Below are positions 8,026 to 18,643 of a stretch of DNA of 63,835 nucleotides, piece by piece (position 1 is the stretch's first letter; the number at the start of each line of letters is the position of its first letter). A program made the position numbers and the translations under genes. Below the pieces are notes generated by a model. It saw only the letters and a program-made list of their open reading frames with translations. It made no database searches and was not told the DNA's origin. The stretch comes from Blautia sp. (lineage in GTDB: Bacteria > Bacillota > Clostridia > Lachnospirales > Lachnospiraceae): contig JAMPFM010000009.1 of assembly GCA_023664455.1 (NCBI GenBank), positions 1-63,835 on the forward strand, read 5' to 3'.

Positions 8026-8931
8026 TTATAATCCAAACTCCAGTCGCGCAAAAACATCCTCTGTTCCTCCCTGCATCCCCTTCGCATTCATCAGAAAAGC
8101 TTTCATTTCCGTATGGGACTTCCCCATATCTTCCAGCGCTGCTTCCAGATTTTTATCTGTAATACAACCGCTATCTAATAGAAACTGATAATACACTCTA
8201 TCATCCCCGTGCTCTTCTAACACGACTTTCCAGGTTTCTTCCGAGTTTTCCCCCTTCGTATGCGCCCTGAGATAACCAAGCAGCCTATCCCGCAGGTTAG
8301 CAGAAAGTCCGATATCATGCATCAGCCTAAGCATTGTTAGTCTCACTTTGAAGCGCTTTCTCTGTCCAATATAATAATCCAGATTGTTTTCCCTGCTTCC
8401 GTAATCTTCTTCCCCACATAGCAGCATTTTGGAAAACCCTTCCTCATCTTCTTGCCCAAGCAAAGACAGCATTCTTGCATCCCAACGGGACAGCCACTCT
8501 ATACTCCCCGCCTCTGTCGGGTCAAATAGATAAAAAGCGTCCAGTTTGTTCATGACTGCTGCCAGCAGATAGGATATATCCGGTTCTTTTTCCCCGGATA
8601 AAAGAATCTGCTGTAAACCAACGCAGTCCTTAAAGATGCCCTGTCCCACTTCCAGTTTTTTGCGCGGCAGCGTGACTGCCTTTAAGTTGCTGCAGGAAGC
8701 AAATGCCCAATCTCCGATGGCTTCAATGGAGTCTGGCAGCACTAACGTCCCCAGCCCTTTTGCTCCTAAGAAAACTTTCTTCCCGACAATGCGCACAGGT
8801 TTTTCGGCTATTTGTTCCGGTATCGCCAGGCTGATGTCTTTACCCCGGTATCCGGTCAAGCGGACGCCGTCTTCCATGATTTCATATTGCAGGCTTCCGT
8901 ATTCCGTGCCCATTTCTTCTGTCTTTCCCAT
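8026..8931 (-). CDS. BspA-type leucine-rich-repeat protein linked to a MoxR ATPase
   Basis: 301 residues, no signal peptide or membrane segment visible, so probably cytoplasmic. Residues about 10-120 contain short BspA-like (LRR_5) repeats: IPEQIAEKPVRIVGKKVF, LVLPDSIEAIGDWAFASCSNLKAVTLP. The rest is a charged, probably helical region with no motif I recognise. It starts 30 bp after the MoxR-type ATPase stop codon and is the last gene of that unit before the tracrRNA promoter. The context suggests it is a partner or substrate-recognition subunit of the ATPase and VWA protein; that is inference. The start at ATG 8931 has AGGA 6 nt upstream. Confidence 0.75.
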   Translation of the reverse strand: MGKTEEMGTEYGSLQYEIMEDGVRLTGYRGKDISLAIPEQIAEKPVRIVGKKVFLGAKGLGTLVLPDSIEAIGDWAFASCSNLKAVTLPRKKLEVGQGIFKDCVGLQQILLSGEKEPDISYLLAAVMNKLDAFYLFDPTEAGSIEWLSRWDARMLSLLGQEDEEGFSKMLLCGEEDYGSRENNLDYYIGQRKRFKVRLTMLRLMHDIGLSANLRDRLLGYLRAHTKGENSEETWKVVLEEHGDDRVYYQFLLDSGCITDKNLEAALEDMGKSHTEMKAFLMNAKGMQGGTEDVFARLEFGL

Positions 8932-8961
8932 GACATGTCCTTCCTCTTGCCTGTCACTGCT

Positions 8962-10482
8962 TTATAAATTTAATTCCGCTATTTTCTGTTTCAAGGCGTC
9001 GCCGCGCTCAGACAGCATCATTTCTTCGCTATGGCGCTTATACTCCTCGCTGCCATAGAGATTGATAAATTTGGCGCTGTCCTGATTCACAGTACACTCT
9101 GTCAGCAGAATCAGCATTTCATTGCCTTCCCCGAAAGCTTCCTCTACGAAAGCAAAAAGATGGTGCAGCTTTTCCTCCGTTTGTTTCGTATCTTCTTTAT
9201 AGGCAATCACTTCTTCATCGTAGCGTGTTTTTAAAAATCCCAAAACTGCTGCCCCATCAGGCATCGTTTCCCTTCGCAGCTCCTTTTCGCAGCTTTGCAG
9301 AAATTTTGCGACGTTTTTCTGTTTTCTTTTTTCCCTATCGGACAGGGCGCCGGCTTTCTGTAACGCCTCCATGCCTTTCTGCCTTCCCTCGATCTGTTTG
9401 CCAAGCAGGGCAAGCAGCTCCTCCGCCGTCTGCTCTTTCTGCTGCATACTGTTTTTCAAAGCCTTCATATGGATGAGCAGATTGCTGATATAATCAAGTT
9501 TTTCCATATTTTCCCGAATCTCATGCTGCACATAATCTATCAGCATCCCCATCAGGGAAAGTCTTTCATCAAAATCCGCCTTCCCCGCCCTTTCCAAGAC
9601 GCCCTCCGGGGCATGTCCCGTTAAAATCTCTTCTACCTGATAGTCCTTTTTGTACTTCTGGTAAATATCATAATAGGCGCAAAATTCTTTTACCACTCTG
9701 GGATTGCGGATATATTGTTCGATAAGGGATTCTTCCACCTTCATCCCTTCCTCTTCGTAGAGCATCATCATGGTGGACAAATCTTCCCAGCCCCTCGCCG
9801 TGATATACTGCTTGCCCCGGACGGTCGTTTCCACCTGATAAAAGTCCTCTTTCTTCAAATCCAGATAATTGGTAATCGCCGTATGCAGGTTCCTGTCTTT
9901 GGCATACTCTTTCCATACGGCATAGTCCGCCTCCACTTCCAGAATCTTCAGCCTATCCAGCGTCACAATATCAAATTCGCGTACAGATTTATTGTATTCC
10001 GGCGGATTGCCAGCCGTAACAATCACCCAGCCGTCCGGCACCTGATGTCTGCCGAATACCTTATATTGCAAAAATTGTAACATGGACGGCGCCAGCGTCT
10101 CAGATACGCAATTAATCTCATCTAGAAAAAGAATGCCCTCCCGAATGCCGCTGTCCCTCATAACGTCATAGATAGAGGCGATAATCTCACTCATCGTATA
10201 CTCCGATACATCATAAGAGAGCCCCTCGTACTCCTTATGGGCGATAAAAGGGAGTCCCAGCGCCGATTGTCTCGTATGGTGCGTCATCGAATAAGATACC
10301 AGCGCGATACCAAGCTCCTGCGCAATCTGTTCCATAACGGCGGTTTTGCCGATGCCCGGCGCACCCAGCAGAAAAATCGGACGCTGCCTGACAATCGGGA
10401 TTCTATATTCCCCTTCTTCATCCTTCTTTAAATATAACTCTACGGAGTCCTTGATATATTCTTTCGCCTGTTTGATATTCAT
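8962..10482 (-). CDS. MoxR-family AAA+ ATPase
   Basis: 506 residues from the ATG at 10482 (MNIKQAKEYIKDSVEL). Walker A is GAPGIGKT (about 40-47), Walker B LFLDEIN (about 118-124), and sensor-1 TAGNPPEYN follows, with MoxR-like spacing. The C-terminal third is a helical extension with heptad-like stretches (KQIEGRQKGMEALQKAG). MoxR proteins are ring ATPases that usually act with VWA-domain proteins as chaperones or metal-insertion machines. A VWA protein gene lies immediately upstream, 180 bp away. An in-frame ATG four codons earlier (10494) sits too close to its AAAGGG to be preferred. The upstream gap contains a 42-bp tandem repeat. Confidence 0.85.
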   Translation of the reverse strand: MNIKQAKEYIKDSVELYLKKDEEGEYRIPIVRQRPIFLLGAPGIGKTAVMEQIAQELGIALVSYSMTHHTRQSALGLPFIAHKEYEGLSYDVSEYTMSEIIASIYDVMRDSGIREGILFLDEINCVSETLAPSMLQFLQYKVFGRHQVPDGWVIVTAGNPPEYNKSVREFDIVTLDRLKILEVEADYAVWKEYAKDRNLHTAITNYLDLKKEDFYQVETTVRGKQYITARGWEDLSTMMMLYEEEGMKVEESLIEQYIRNPRVVKEFCAYYDIYQKYKKDYQVEEILTGHAPEGVLERAGKADFDERLSLMGMLIDYVQHEIRENMEKLDYISNLLIHMKALKNSMQQKEQTAEELLALLGKQIEGRQKGMEALQKAGALSDREKRKQKNVAKFLQSCEKELRRETMPDGAAVLGFLKTRYDEEVIAYKEDTKQTEEKLHHLFAFVEEAFGEGNEMLILLTECTVNQDSAKFINLYGSEEYKRHSEEMMLSERGDALKQKIAELNL

Positions 10483-10556
10483 CCTGACAACCATACCCTT
10501 TCCACAGTCTGCAAGCCGTGCGCAGCCTTGCCTTACCATTTCCGCATTCCACACTG

Positions 10557-10668
10557 TTTCTCAGCTTTCCAAGACCATCCAGATTTCTATCCGCGCTATT
10601 TCTCAATTTCCTGGAACTATCCTAATTTCTACCCATACTACTTCTCAGCTTTCCCAGCCGCTCTAAAC
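10557..10668. repeat. Degenerate 42-bp tandem repeat (about 2.7 copies)
   Basis: Units at 10557-10598 (begins TTTCTCAGCTTTCC), 10599-10640 (begins TTTCTCAATTTCCT) and 10641-10668 (begins CTTCTCAGCTTTCC) follow with an exact 42-bp period. They share the TTTCTC.ATTTCTA framework with scattered changes. The block fills the gap between the VWA gene and the ATPase gene. On the minus strand one frame reads as a repeated 14-residue pattern (GKLRSS / RKLRNS / GKLRNS) interrupted by a stop, so it may be decayed coding repeat or a spacer element. Confidence 0.7.
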
Positions 10669-11949
10669 CTCTATACACACTTGCTCTGACGATAATATGA
10701 TTTTGATTGCCCAGGGCGGCACCGCGGGCGCCTCCCCGTCTTCTTTTAAAAACACAAACGCCGTATCGTAATCCGGCATCTGTTCGGGATAGATTCCGTA
10801 ACCGTCCGTAAAATAGATGAGTCCCTTTAAACTATCAAATTCGCCCTCTTTTCTTAGTTTTTCCACATATTGAAAAACCGGTCTGAAATCGGTCGCGCCG
10901 AACCCCTTTAATTTTCCTTCCGCCATGAAACAATCAAAATCCGCCCTGCATGTTATCTTGGTGTCGCTCTGCACTTCCTTATCGCACTGGATAATGTGCA
11001 CATTGATTTTGTGGAAAAAATTTTCCTTCTGCGTCATGATCTGATACGTCTTATTCAAAAAAGCCTCCACCACTTCGCCCCGGCAGGACGCCGAGGTATC
11101 AATCGCAATCACAAAATCCCGGATTTTATTGGCGTCTTTATATTCTAGCGGCTCTACAAGCGGCATATTCCCATAGTGGGACAAGCCGTAAGTATAATAG
11201 ATATAATCAAATTCATCCTCACTCGTCTGTATCGTTTCTCCCATCACCATAAACCGTTTCAAAAAATCCGTATAATCATACTGCACGCGCACAGCTTCTT
11301 TCAGATTCTCTTCCATGCTCCCGGATGGATTTTTATCCTTGGAAAAACTCCCTATATCCGCCTTGATACGCTCACTGATTTTACGCCACTCTTCCCCGGA
11401 AAGCGCAAGTTCTTCTTTCCTGTCCCAATAAAGATGTTCGTCGTAGTGGCACAATTCTCTCCATTCCCGGACTGCTTTCTTAGACGGTTCCTCTATCTGG
11501 AAATGCCGGTAGATTTTTTCTGCACTCAAACCTCCCGCCTGTTTTTTCAACACTTCCAGTCTGCCCTGCAAAAGAATATCCGAAGGCAGAGCAGCCAAGT
11601 GAAACTGTAGTTCCAGAATGGTATTTTCCACCGCAATATCCGTGGCTAAGTCCCACAACTCCCGCTTTAGTTTATCCGTTCGGAAGCTATGATAAAAAAT
11701 ACAATGCAGCAGTACATGTAAATAGAGCCTTACGGCAAAATGTTCCTCTTCCTGATACTTCACAAGCAGCGCCGCCGCATCATAGTAAAGAGTACTGCCA
11801 TCATAAACAAACGTCCCCATGCCGCGTCTTTCTTCCAGTTTCAGTTTCGATAACGCGATATCCAGAAACCGCATATTCATTAAAATACCGTCGTGCGCCA
11901 GTCCAATCACTTCCTTTGCAAGCGCAGACAGCCGTTTTTCATCCGCCAT
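10663..11949 (-). CDS. VWA-domain protein with N-terminal metallopeptidase-like domain (DUF2201 type)
   Basis: 428 residues. The N-terminal part has HVLLH (His78, His82) and a downstream WDLATDIAVENTI, the pattern of the putative zinc metallopeptidase-like domain found with this VWA family; it lacks the canonical HExxH glutamate. The C-terminal part is a VWA-like domain with MIDAS motif DTSAS (284-288), a GATDF segment and YFTDGYG. Such proteins are typically partners of MoxR ATPases, and the MoxR gene is directly downstream. It starts at ATG 11949 after GGAGGGGC. The molecular function is unknown. I see no membrane segment. Confidence 0.8.
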   Translation of the reverse strand: MADEKRLSALAKEVIGLAHDGILMNMRFLDIALSKLKLEERRGMGTFVYDGSTLYYDAAALLVKYQEEEHFAVRLYLHVLLHCIFYHSFRTDKLKRELWDLATDIAVENTILELQFHLAALPSDILLQGRLEVLKKQAGGLSAEKIYRHFQIEEPSKKAVREWRELCHYDEHLYWDRKEELALSGEEWRKISERIKADIGSFSKDKNPSGSMEENLKEAVRVQYDYTDFLKRFMVMGETIQTSEDEFDYIYYTYGLSHYGNMPLVEPLEYKDANKIRDFVIAIDTSASCRGEVVEAFLNKTYQIMTQKENFFHKINVHIIQCDKEVQSDTKITCRADFDCFMAEGKLKGFGATDFRPVFQYVEKLRKEGEFDSLKGLIYFTDGYGIYPEQMPDYDTAFVFLKEDGEAPAVPPWAIKIILSSEQVCIEV

Positions 11950-12032
11950 ATGCCCCTCCGCCTTTCATTTCCCCGAAACCCGACCGTACAAGACAGACAA
12001 AGCCGCAAACCGGGCGCTTATGCCGCCGCAGC

Positions 12033-12809
12033 CTATGCCAACGTCCGCGCAAGCAGCCCTATTACCAGTAAATGCCCCGGATAAAACAAATAGAAAAACC
12101 ACTTTGAAAAAGTCCTGCCATATTCCGCTCTTTTTCCGTTATAAAAGATTAGAATAACGACGCCGGATACCAGGATGGCAATGCCGGATAACAGCCCATG
12201 AAAGAGCGCTTCCCACAAGGAATATCCATTCATGGACAGAGAACTTATGATATTGAAAAAGACAAAAAGCAGGTAAGCCTTCCCATATAGTTTTACCATC
12301 TTTTCCTCAGAGCCTTTGGCATGGACAAACATAATCGTAAAAATAGCCGCCAATAACTGCCAGTCGCTGATAATCGTCACAAAAACCAACAACGTAATCG
12401 TCACTGCCCGCAGCGTCGGATGTTGTATTTTTTCCATCGCCACCAGAATGAGGAAGCAGACAAACAGCGTAAAAATCATGTTCAGTCCGAATCCCGGAAA
12501 TACATACCAGAACGGAAACTGGGAAATAAGCGCAAAGAAAAACAGTCTGAGCGCATAGCGTTTCTTAGAATGGGTATACTCATACCCTTCCACCAGAAAA
12601 TAGCACATCGTAATCGCCGTAAAAAATCCGATATCCAAAAACACCTCGTATAGAACGCTTTCTTCCGGCAAAAAGGCGTGTGCGACATGGTTTAACAGCA
12701 TCGTAACCATCGCTATGTATTTGATGACGTCCCGGTTTAAGACTTTAAGACCCGCCCATCCAGCCTGACTGATGCCCATTTTCCCGACCTTCTTTTCCAT
12801 AATTTCCAT
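12033..12809 (-). CDS. TraX-like integral membrane protein
   Basis: From ATG 12809 (258 residues) the protein carries about seven or eight hydrophobic segments and the TraX-family opening LNRDVIKYIAMVTMLLNHVAH. TraX of F plasmid acetylates pilin, but chromosomal homologues in Firmicutes are common and probably act as membrane acyltransferases on unknown targets. No conjugation genes are nearby. The frame is open further upstream to 12938, but that extension is arginine/cysteine-rich and unlike the family; AGGGG lies 10 nt before the chosen ATG. An alternative start is three codons later (12800). Confidence 0.75.
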   Translation of the reverse strand: MEIMEKKVGKMGISQAGWAGLKVLNRDVIKYIAMVTMLLNHVAHAFLPEESVLYEVFLDIGFFTAITMCYFLVEGYEYTHSKKRYALRLFFFALISQFPFWYVFPGFGLNMIFTLFVCFLILVAMEKIQHPTLRAVTITLLVFVTIISDWQLLAAIFTIMFVHAKGSEEKMVKLYGKAYLLFVFFNIISSLSMNGYSLWEALFHGLLSGIAILVSGVVILIFYNGKRAEYGRTFSKWFFYLFYPGHLLVIGLLARTLA

Positions 12810-13043
12810 TTCCGACTTTCCCCTATCTTTTCTAGCACAGTCCATCCCCCGCCCCTCTGCAAGTGTCCCAACAATCGACTGGCAACGGACTTTCCGGTTC
12901 CGGCAAGCGACTGGCATAAACTTTCCAATTCCAAGCAATAATCCTCATCTTCCAACCGCCCCACACAGACCCAAAATCGGGCGGTTGAAAGTCTCTCTTC
13001 CAATCGCCCTTCCCATAAACCTGCATTTCTGCTTGTTAAATTC

Positions 13044-13685
13044 TTAACAAAACGGATTATACTGTTTCTCATGTCCGATATCCGTTACATCGCCATGTCC
13101 CGGATATACTTTGACGTTATCCGGCAGGACAAACAGTCTTTCCTTGATAGAACGGACAATCTCACTCATGCTGCCCGTCGCAAAATCCGTTCTGCCCACT
13201 GACTCCTGAAACAGTGTATCGCCACTGATTAAAATGCCGTCCTCTTCAAAATAATAACAGCAGCTTCCGATGGTATGCCCCGGTGTGGCAATCAGTTTAC
13301 AGGACATATCCGCAATGGTAATGATTTCACCGTCTTTCAGATATCTGTCCGGAATGACGGTATAGGGTCTTCCCGCCTGTTCGGATATGTTGGTTACAGC
13401 GTCCTCACACAACACTTTTTCCGCCTCATAAGCATAAATCGGCGCGCCCGAAAGCTCCCGCAGCTTATTCGTCCCCCATATATGGTCAAAATGTCCGTGG
13501 GTCAGTAAAATACCCGCAATCTGAAAACCCTTTTCCTGCAAGGCTTCATAGATATAATCGCCCCTGTCAGCCGGATCAAAGAAAATAACATCCTTCGTCC
13601 CTTCCTTATATACAAAATAACAATTTGTCTGGCAAACGCCAAGCATCATCCTGCCAATTTTCAAATCCGCCATATGAATCACCAT
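13044..13685 (-). CDS. MBL-fold metallo-hydrolase (glyoxalase II-like)
   Basis: 213 residues with the complete metallo-beta-lactamase metal motif set: THGHFDH (residues about 62-68), a later GHTIGS histidine, SGDTLF aspartate and PGHG near the C-terminus. This small single-domain type is commonly annotated as hydroxyacylglutathione hydrolase or persulfide dioxygenase-like. The substrate cannot be told. It lies 45 bp downstream of rel on the same strand. Start ATG 13685; the ATG at 13673 is an alternative, because AAAGG is only three bases before the first. Confidence 0.88.
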   Translation of the reverse strand: MVIHMADLKIGRMMLGVCQTNCYFVYKEGTKDVIFFDPADRGDYIYEALQEKGFQIAGILLTHGHFDHIWGTNKLRELSGAPIYAYEAEKVLCEDAVTNISEQAGRPYTVIPDRYLKDGEIITIADMSCKLIATPGHTIGSCCYYFEEDGILISGDTLFQESVGRTDFATGSMSEIVRSIKERLFVLPDNVKVYPGHGDVTDIGHEKQYNPFC

Positions 13686-13730
13686 ATTCCTTTCTTGGCC
13701 TGCGACATTTATACCATTATCCGCCTGCGG

Positions 13731-16043
13731 TCAGCCTGTTGTTCTTTCCACGTCGATAACGCTTTCTATCGTCTTAATTTTATCAATAATCCGGTTTAAT
13801 TCTTCCCTGCTCTTTATCTCGAAGCTGACATTCATTGTCGCCGTTCCCTGTTTGCTGGTACGGGTATTGAGCGCCAGAATATCAATATCCTTTTCCGTCA
13901 GCGACTTCGAGACATCCGCTAGCAGACCGTTGCGGTTGTTCGCATAAATACTGATTTCAGCAAAATACCGTTCTTCGCCGCCCTCGTCCACCGCCTGCTG
14001 CCACTCCGCGTCAATGAGCCTGACACGGTCAAACTCTGGCAGATTCAGAATATTAATGCAATCCGTGCGATGAATGGAAACGCCTCTGCCCCTTGTGACA
14101 AAGCCGATAATTTCATCCCCCGGAACAGGACTGCAGCATTTGGAAAAGCGGACCGCCACATCATGGATTCCCTTTACCACAATGCCGCCAGCACTCTTCT
14201 TATCCTGCGCCCGGTAATGCTGCGCATTTTCCCGCACCTCAGCAAGCACTTCCTCGTTAGAAAGCGCCTTTTTGTGCTCGTTGTCATATAGCTCCTGCAT
14301 ACGGTTGATAATCTGTCCTTCTTTCAGGCCGCCGTGCCCGACCGCCGCCAAGACAGAATCCCAGTCCTGGAAACCGTATTTTTTCATAATGGCATCTTCA
14401 TATTGGGGAATCAGGATATCCTGCATATTAATGGATTTTGCCTTGCAGTAATTCTGTATCAGTTCCCTGCCTTTTTGGATATTATCCTCTTTTAGCTGAT
14501 GTTTGAACCATTGGTTAATCTTATTCTTCGCCTGTGTGCTTTTTACGACATTCAGCCAGTCCCGGCTCGGTCCCTTGGAATTTTGGGACGTTAAAATCTC
14601 GATTCTATCACCGTTTTTAATCTCATAATCTATCGTCACCAATCGGCCGTTTACCCTTGCGCCAATCATCTTATTGCCGATTGCACTGTGGATATTATAG
14701 GCAAAATCAATCGGCGTCGAACCCGCCGGCAGGTTTTTCACATCTCCCGTGGGTGTAAAACAATAGACATGGTCGGAAAAAAGATTCAAATCGCTTTTTA
14801 AAAGCTTCATAAATTCTTTATTATCTTCCGCCGTCTGCTGCCATTCCAGAATCTGGCGCAGCCAGACTAACTTTTCTTCTTCCTGCGTTTCCACCTTTTT
14901 CCCGTCAGACGCCTCTTTGTACTTCCAATGCGCGGCGATACCGTATTCCGCTGCCTTATGCATCTCATAAGTACGAATCTGTATCTCAAAAGGCTGTCCG
15001 TTGGTTCCGATTAAGGTGGTGTGCAGGGACTGATACATATTTGCCTTGGGCATCGCGATATAATCCTTAAACCGTCCTGGAATCGGCTTATACATCTCAT
15101 GAATGACTCCCAGCGCCGCATAACAGTCTTTCACAGTATCCACGATAATTCTTACGGCAAATAAATCGTAAATCTGGTCGATGGTCTTATTCTGGTTCTT
15201 CATTTTCTTATAGATACTGAAAAAATGTTTAATCCGACCGTCAATCTGCGCCTTAATGCCGGCGCGCGCAATATGCTCGCTCACTTCGTCCACAATGGTC
15301 TGGATATATTTTTCCCGGACACTCTTGCGAATCGCAATGGTGTCCACCAAGTCATAATAAGCTTCCGGTTCCAGATATTTTAAGGACAAATCGTCCAGCT
15401 CCACTTTAATCTTGGAAATACCGAGCCTCTGTGCAATCGGGGAATAAATATCCAGCGTTTCCCGCGCGATTTCCTGCTGTTTCTCCGGCTTCATATGCTG
15501 CAGCGTGCGCATATTGTGCAGCCTGTCGGCCAACTTAATCAGAATGACCCGGATATCTTTCGCCATAGCAAGGAACATCTTGCGCAGGTTTTCCGCCTGT
15601 CTTTCCAGTTTCACGGCATCCCTGTCGTTTCCCATATCCCCGTGAAAGCTGAGTTTATCCAGCTTGGTCACGCCGTCTACAAGAAGCGCCACATCCTCGC
15701 CAAATTCCTCTTTAATCGCTTCATCCGTCATGATGGTATCTTCTACCACATCATGCAGAAGCCCCGCCACAATGGTTTCTTTATCTAACTCTAAATCTGC
15801 CAGAATAATCGCCACACAAAGCGGATGGATAATATAGGGCTCGCCGGATTTACGCACCTGGTCCTTATGCGCATCGGCCGCCATCCGATAGGCTTTTTCA
15901 ATCAAAGAAATATCATCGGAAGGATGATACTTCCGCACGCGCGCAATCAATTCCTGATACAACGCCTCAGGACTTTGAAATTCTTCTATTGATTCAATCC
16001 TTCCGTCATCAATAATGACTTCTTTCTTTTCTTCTGTCGCCAT
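13731..16043 (-). CDS. rel: Bifunctional (p)ppGpp synthetase/hydrolase Rel
   Basis: 770 residues from ATG 16043. In order: an HD hydrolase domain (HLHDVVEDT-type LLHDVVEDT with HPLCVAIILADL), the synthetase domain (YDLFAVRII, GRFKDYIAMPKANMYQSLHTT, EIQIRTYEMHKAAEYGIAAHWKYK), a TGS domain (VYCFTPTGDVKNLPAGSTPIDFAY) and a C-terminal ACT domain. Both hydrolase and synthetase signatures are intact, so it should make and degrade the stringent-response alarmone. A GTG three codons upstream (16052) would also be in frame, but GGTGAT is well placed as part of the ribosome binding site for the ATG. A good promoter lies at 16112-16140. Confidence 0.96.
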   Translation of the reverse strand: MATEEKKEVIIDDGRIESIEEFQSPEALYQELIARVRKYHPSDDISLIEKAYRMAADAHKDQVRKSGEPYIIHPLCVAIILADLELDKETIVAGLLHDVVEDTIMTDEAIKEEFGEDVALLVDGVTKLDKLSFHGDMGNDRDAVKLERQAENLRKMFLAMAKDIRVILIKLADRLHNMRTLQHMKPEKQQEIARETLDIYSPIAQRLGISKIKVELDDLSLKYLEPEAYYDLVDTIAIRKSVREKYIQTIVDEVSEHIARAGIKAQIDGRIKHFFSIYKKMKNQNKTIDQIYDLFAVRIIVDTVKDCYAALGVIHEMYKPIPGRFKDYIAMPKANMYQSLHTTLIGTNGQPFEIQIRTYEMHKAAEYGIAAHWKYKEASDGKKVETQEEEKLVWLRQILEWQQTAEDNKEFMKLLKSDLNLFSDHVYCFTPTGDVKNLPAGSTPIDFAYNIHSAIGNKMIGARVNGRLVTIDYEIKNGDRIEILTSQNSKGPSRDWLNVVKSTQAKNKINQWFKHQLKEDNIQKGRELIQNYCKAKSINMQDILIPQYEDAIMKKYGFQDWDSVLAAVGHGGLKEGQIINRMQELYDNEHKKALSNEEVLAEVRENAQHYRAQDKKSAGGIVVKGIHDVAVRFSKCCSPVPGDEIIGFVTRGRGVSIHRTDCINILNLPEFDRVRLIDAEWQQAVDEGGEERYFAEISIYANNRNGLLADVSKSLTEKDIDILALNTRTSKQGTATMNVSFEIKSREELNRIIDKIKTIESVIDVERTTG

Positions 16044-16111
16044 TCTTATCACCAGTCGCTTTGTTTTGATTGTATAATGAATTACCTTGCCTTTTTACAC
16101 TAATAACTATT

Positions 16112-16140
16112 ATTATACGTTCGGAATACAAAATCTTCAA
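16112..16140 (-). promoter_or_regulatory. Promoter of rel
   Basis: Minus strand TTGAAG (16140-16135), a 17-bp spacer, then TATAAT (16117-16112), giving a start near 16105 and an untranslated leader of about 60 nt. The remainder of the 16053-16391 gap holds the groEL terminator at 16312-16345 and otherwise nothing I recognise. Confidence 0.75.
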
Positions 16141-16311
16141 GTTTCATTATATCCGAAAAAAAATTCCATATGCCCTCTTTACATAGTATTCTGCACAAGT
16201 ATCCTATGTCACATTCCCAAAGCTGTCTCATCCTTTGCTATTCTTTTATGTTAAGAATACATGAAGCGTCTTTTTTAGTCAATATGGGATGGAATGAAAA
16301 AGGGTGACGAA

Positions 16312-16345
16312 AAAACACGGTATCCATTTCTGCATACCGTGTTTT
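16312..16345 (-). terminator. Rho-independent terminator of groES-groEL
   Basis: A perfect 12-bp stem AAAACACGGTAT / ATACCGTGTTTT with a 10-nt loop, followed on the minus strand by TTCG after the T-run. It starts 47 bp after the groEL stop codon. Confidence 0.9.
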
Positions 16346-16391
16346 CTACTCTGTAGCAACGAAACATTCATCCGTTGTATTTTATATTTTC

Positions 16392-18056
<1,665 letters not shown>

Positions 18057-18060
18057 TTAA

Positions 18061-18345
18061 TTACTGAAGAACTGCCAGAATATCATTCTGTCTTACGATA
18101 ATGTATTCTTCTTCCTCAATTTTCACTTCTGTGCCGGAATATTTGGAATAAATAACCTGATCGCCGGTCTTTACTTCCATCTTTACCTCTTTGCCGTCCA
18201 CAACGCCGCCGGGACCAACTGCGATTACTTCCGCCTGCTGAGGTTTTTCCTTGCTCTGCCCCGGAAGAACGATTCCCGATTTGGTAGTTTCCTCAGCTAC
18301 TAACTGCTTCAATACGACTCTGTCGCCAAGTGGTACTAATTTCAT
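18061..18345 (-). CDS. groES: Co-chaperonin GroES (10 kDa)
   Basis: 94 residues, the normal GroES length, starting MKLVPLGDRVVLKQ, with the mobile-loop region EETTKSGIVLP that docks on GroEL and the IDxxEYIIVRxxDILAV end. First gene of the groES-groEL operon; the ribosome binding site AAAGGAGG is 9 nt before the ATG. Confidence 0.99.
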   Translation of the reverse strand: MKLVPLGDRVVLKQLVAEETTKSGIVLPGQSKEKPQQAEVIAVGPGGVVDGKEVKMEVKTGDQVIYSKYSGTEVKIEEEEYIIVRQNDILAVLQ

Positions 18346-18467
18346 ATTGTTTGCCTCCTTTAATGATGATACACTTTACATACTATGACTTTTGTTGTAA
18401 ACTACCGCATTTGCATAACTCCTGTCCTTACTGGAAACTATGCACCGCGTCCTCTTTTTGCAATTTG

Positions 18468-18494
18468 TTAGCACTCATCTTTGTCGAGTGCTAA
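18468..18494. promoter_or_regulatory. CIRCE operator (HrcA binding site)
   Basis: A perfect CIRCE element: TTAGCACTC (18468-18476), a 9-bp spacer, GAGTGCTAA (18486-18494). It is the binding site for the heat-shock repressor HrcA and lies just downstream of the groES -10 box, about 120 bp before the start codon. No hrcA gene is in this window. Confidence 0.98.
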
Positions 18495-18502
18495 TCATTA
18501 GC

Positions 18503-18534
18503 ATTATATTAAATTTATCTACTTCACTTTGCAA
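18503..18534 (-). promoter_or_regulatory. groES-groEL promoter
   Basis: Minus strand TTGCAA (18534-18529) and TATAAT (18508-18503), 20 bp apart; an overlapping TAATAT gives a 17-bp spacing. The start point would fall immediately before CIRCE, the usual arrangement for HrcA repression. The rest of the 18346-18643 gap shows no other feature. Confidence 0.6.
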
Positions 18535-18643
18535 CTACAAACAGAACCGTATTTCATGCTGTTTTCTAGCTCTATCCATTGTTTTTCTCTTTTTTTCTCC
18601 CGTTTTCTTATTATTTACCAAAAAATGTGATTTTATAGTTTTT

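Noticed and set aside
8026-11949. LRR-MoxR-VWA genes as additional cas genes
   Set aside because: They are separated from cas9 by the tracrRNA promoter and belong to families not part of type II systems; adjacency alone does not show function.
12033-12809. TraX-like gene as evidence of a conjugative element
   Set aside because: There are no relaxase, coupling protein, type IV secretion or integrase genes nearby; chromosomal TraX homologues are common.
12737-13072. Minus-strand frame of 111 residues upstream of the TraX-like gene
   Set aside because: Its composition (Trp, Arg, Gly-rich) is not protein-like, it overlaps the TraX-like start in another frame, and it lacks a good ribosome binding site.
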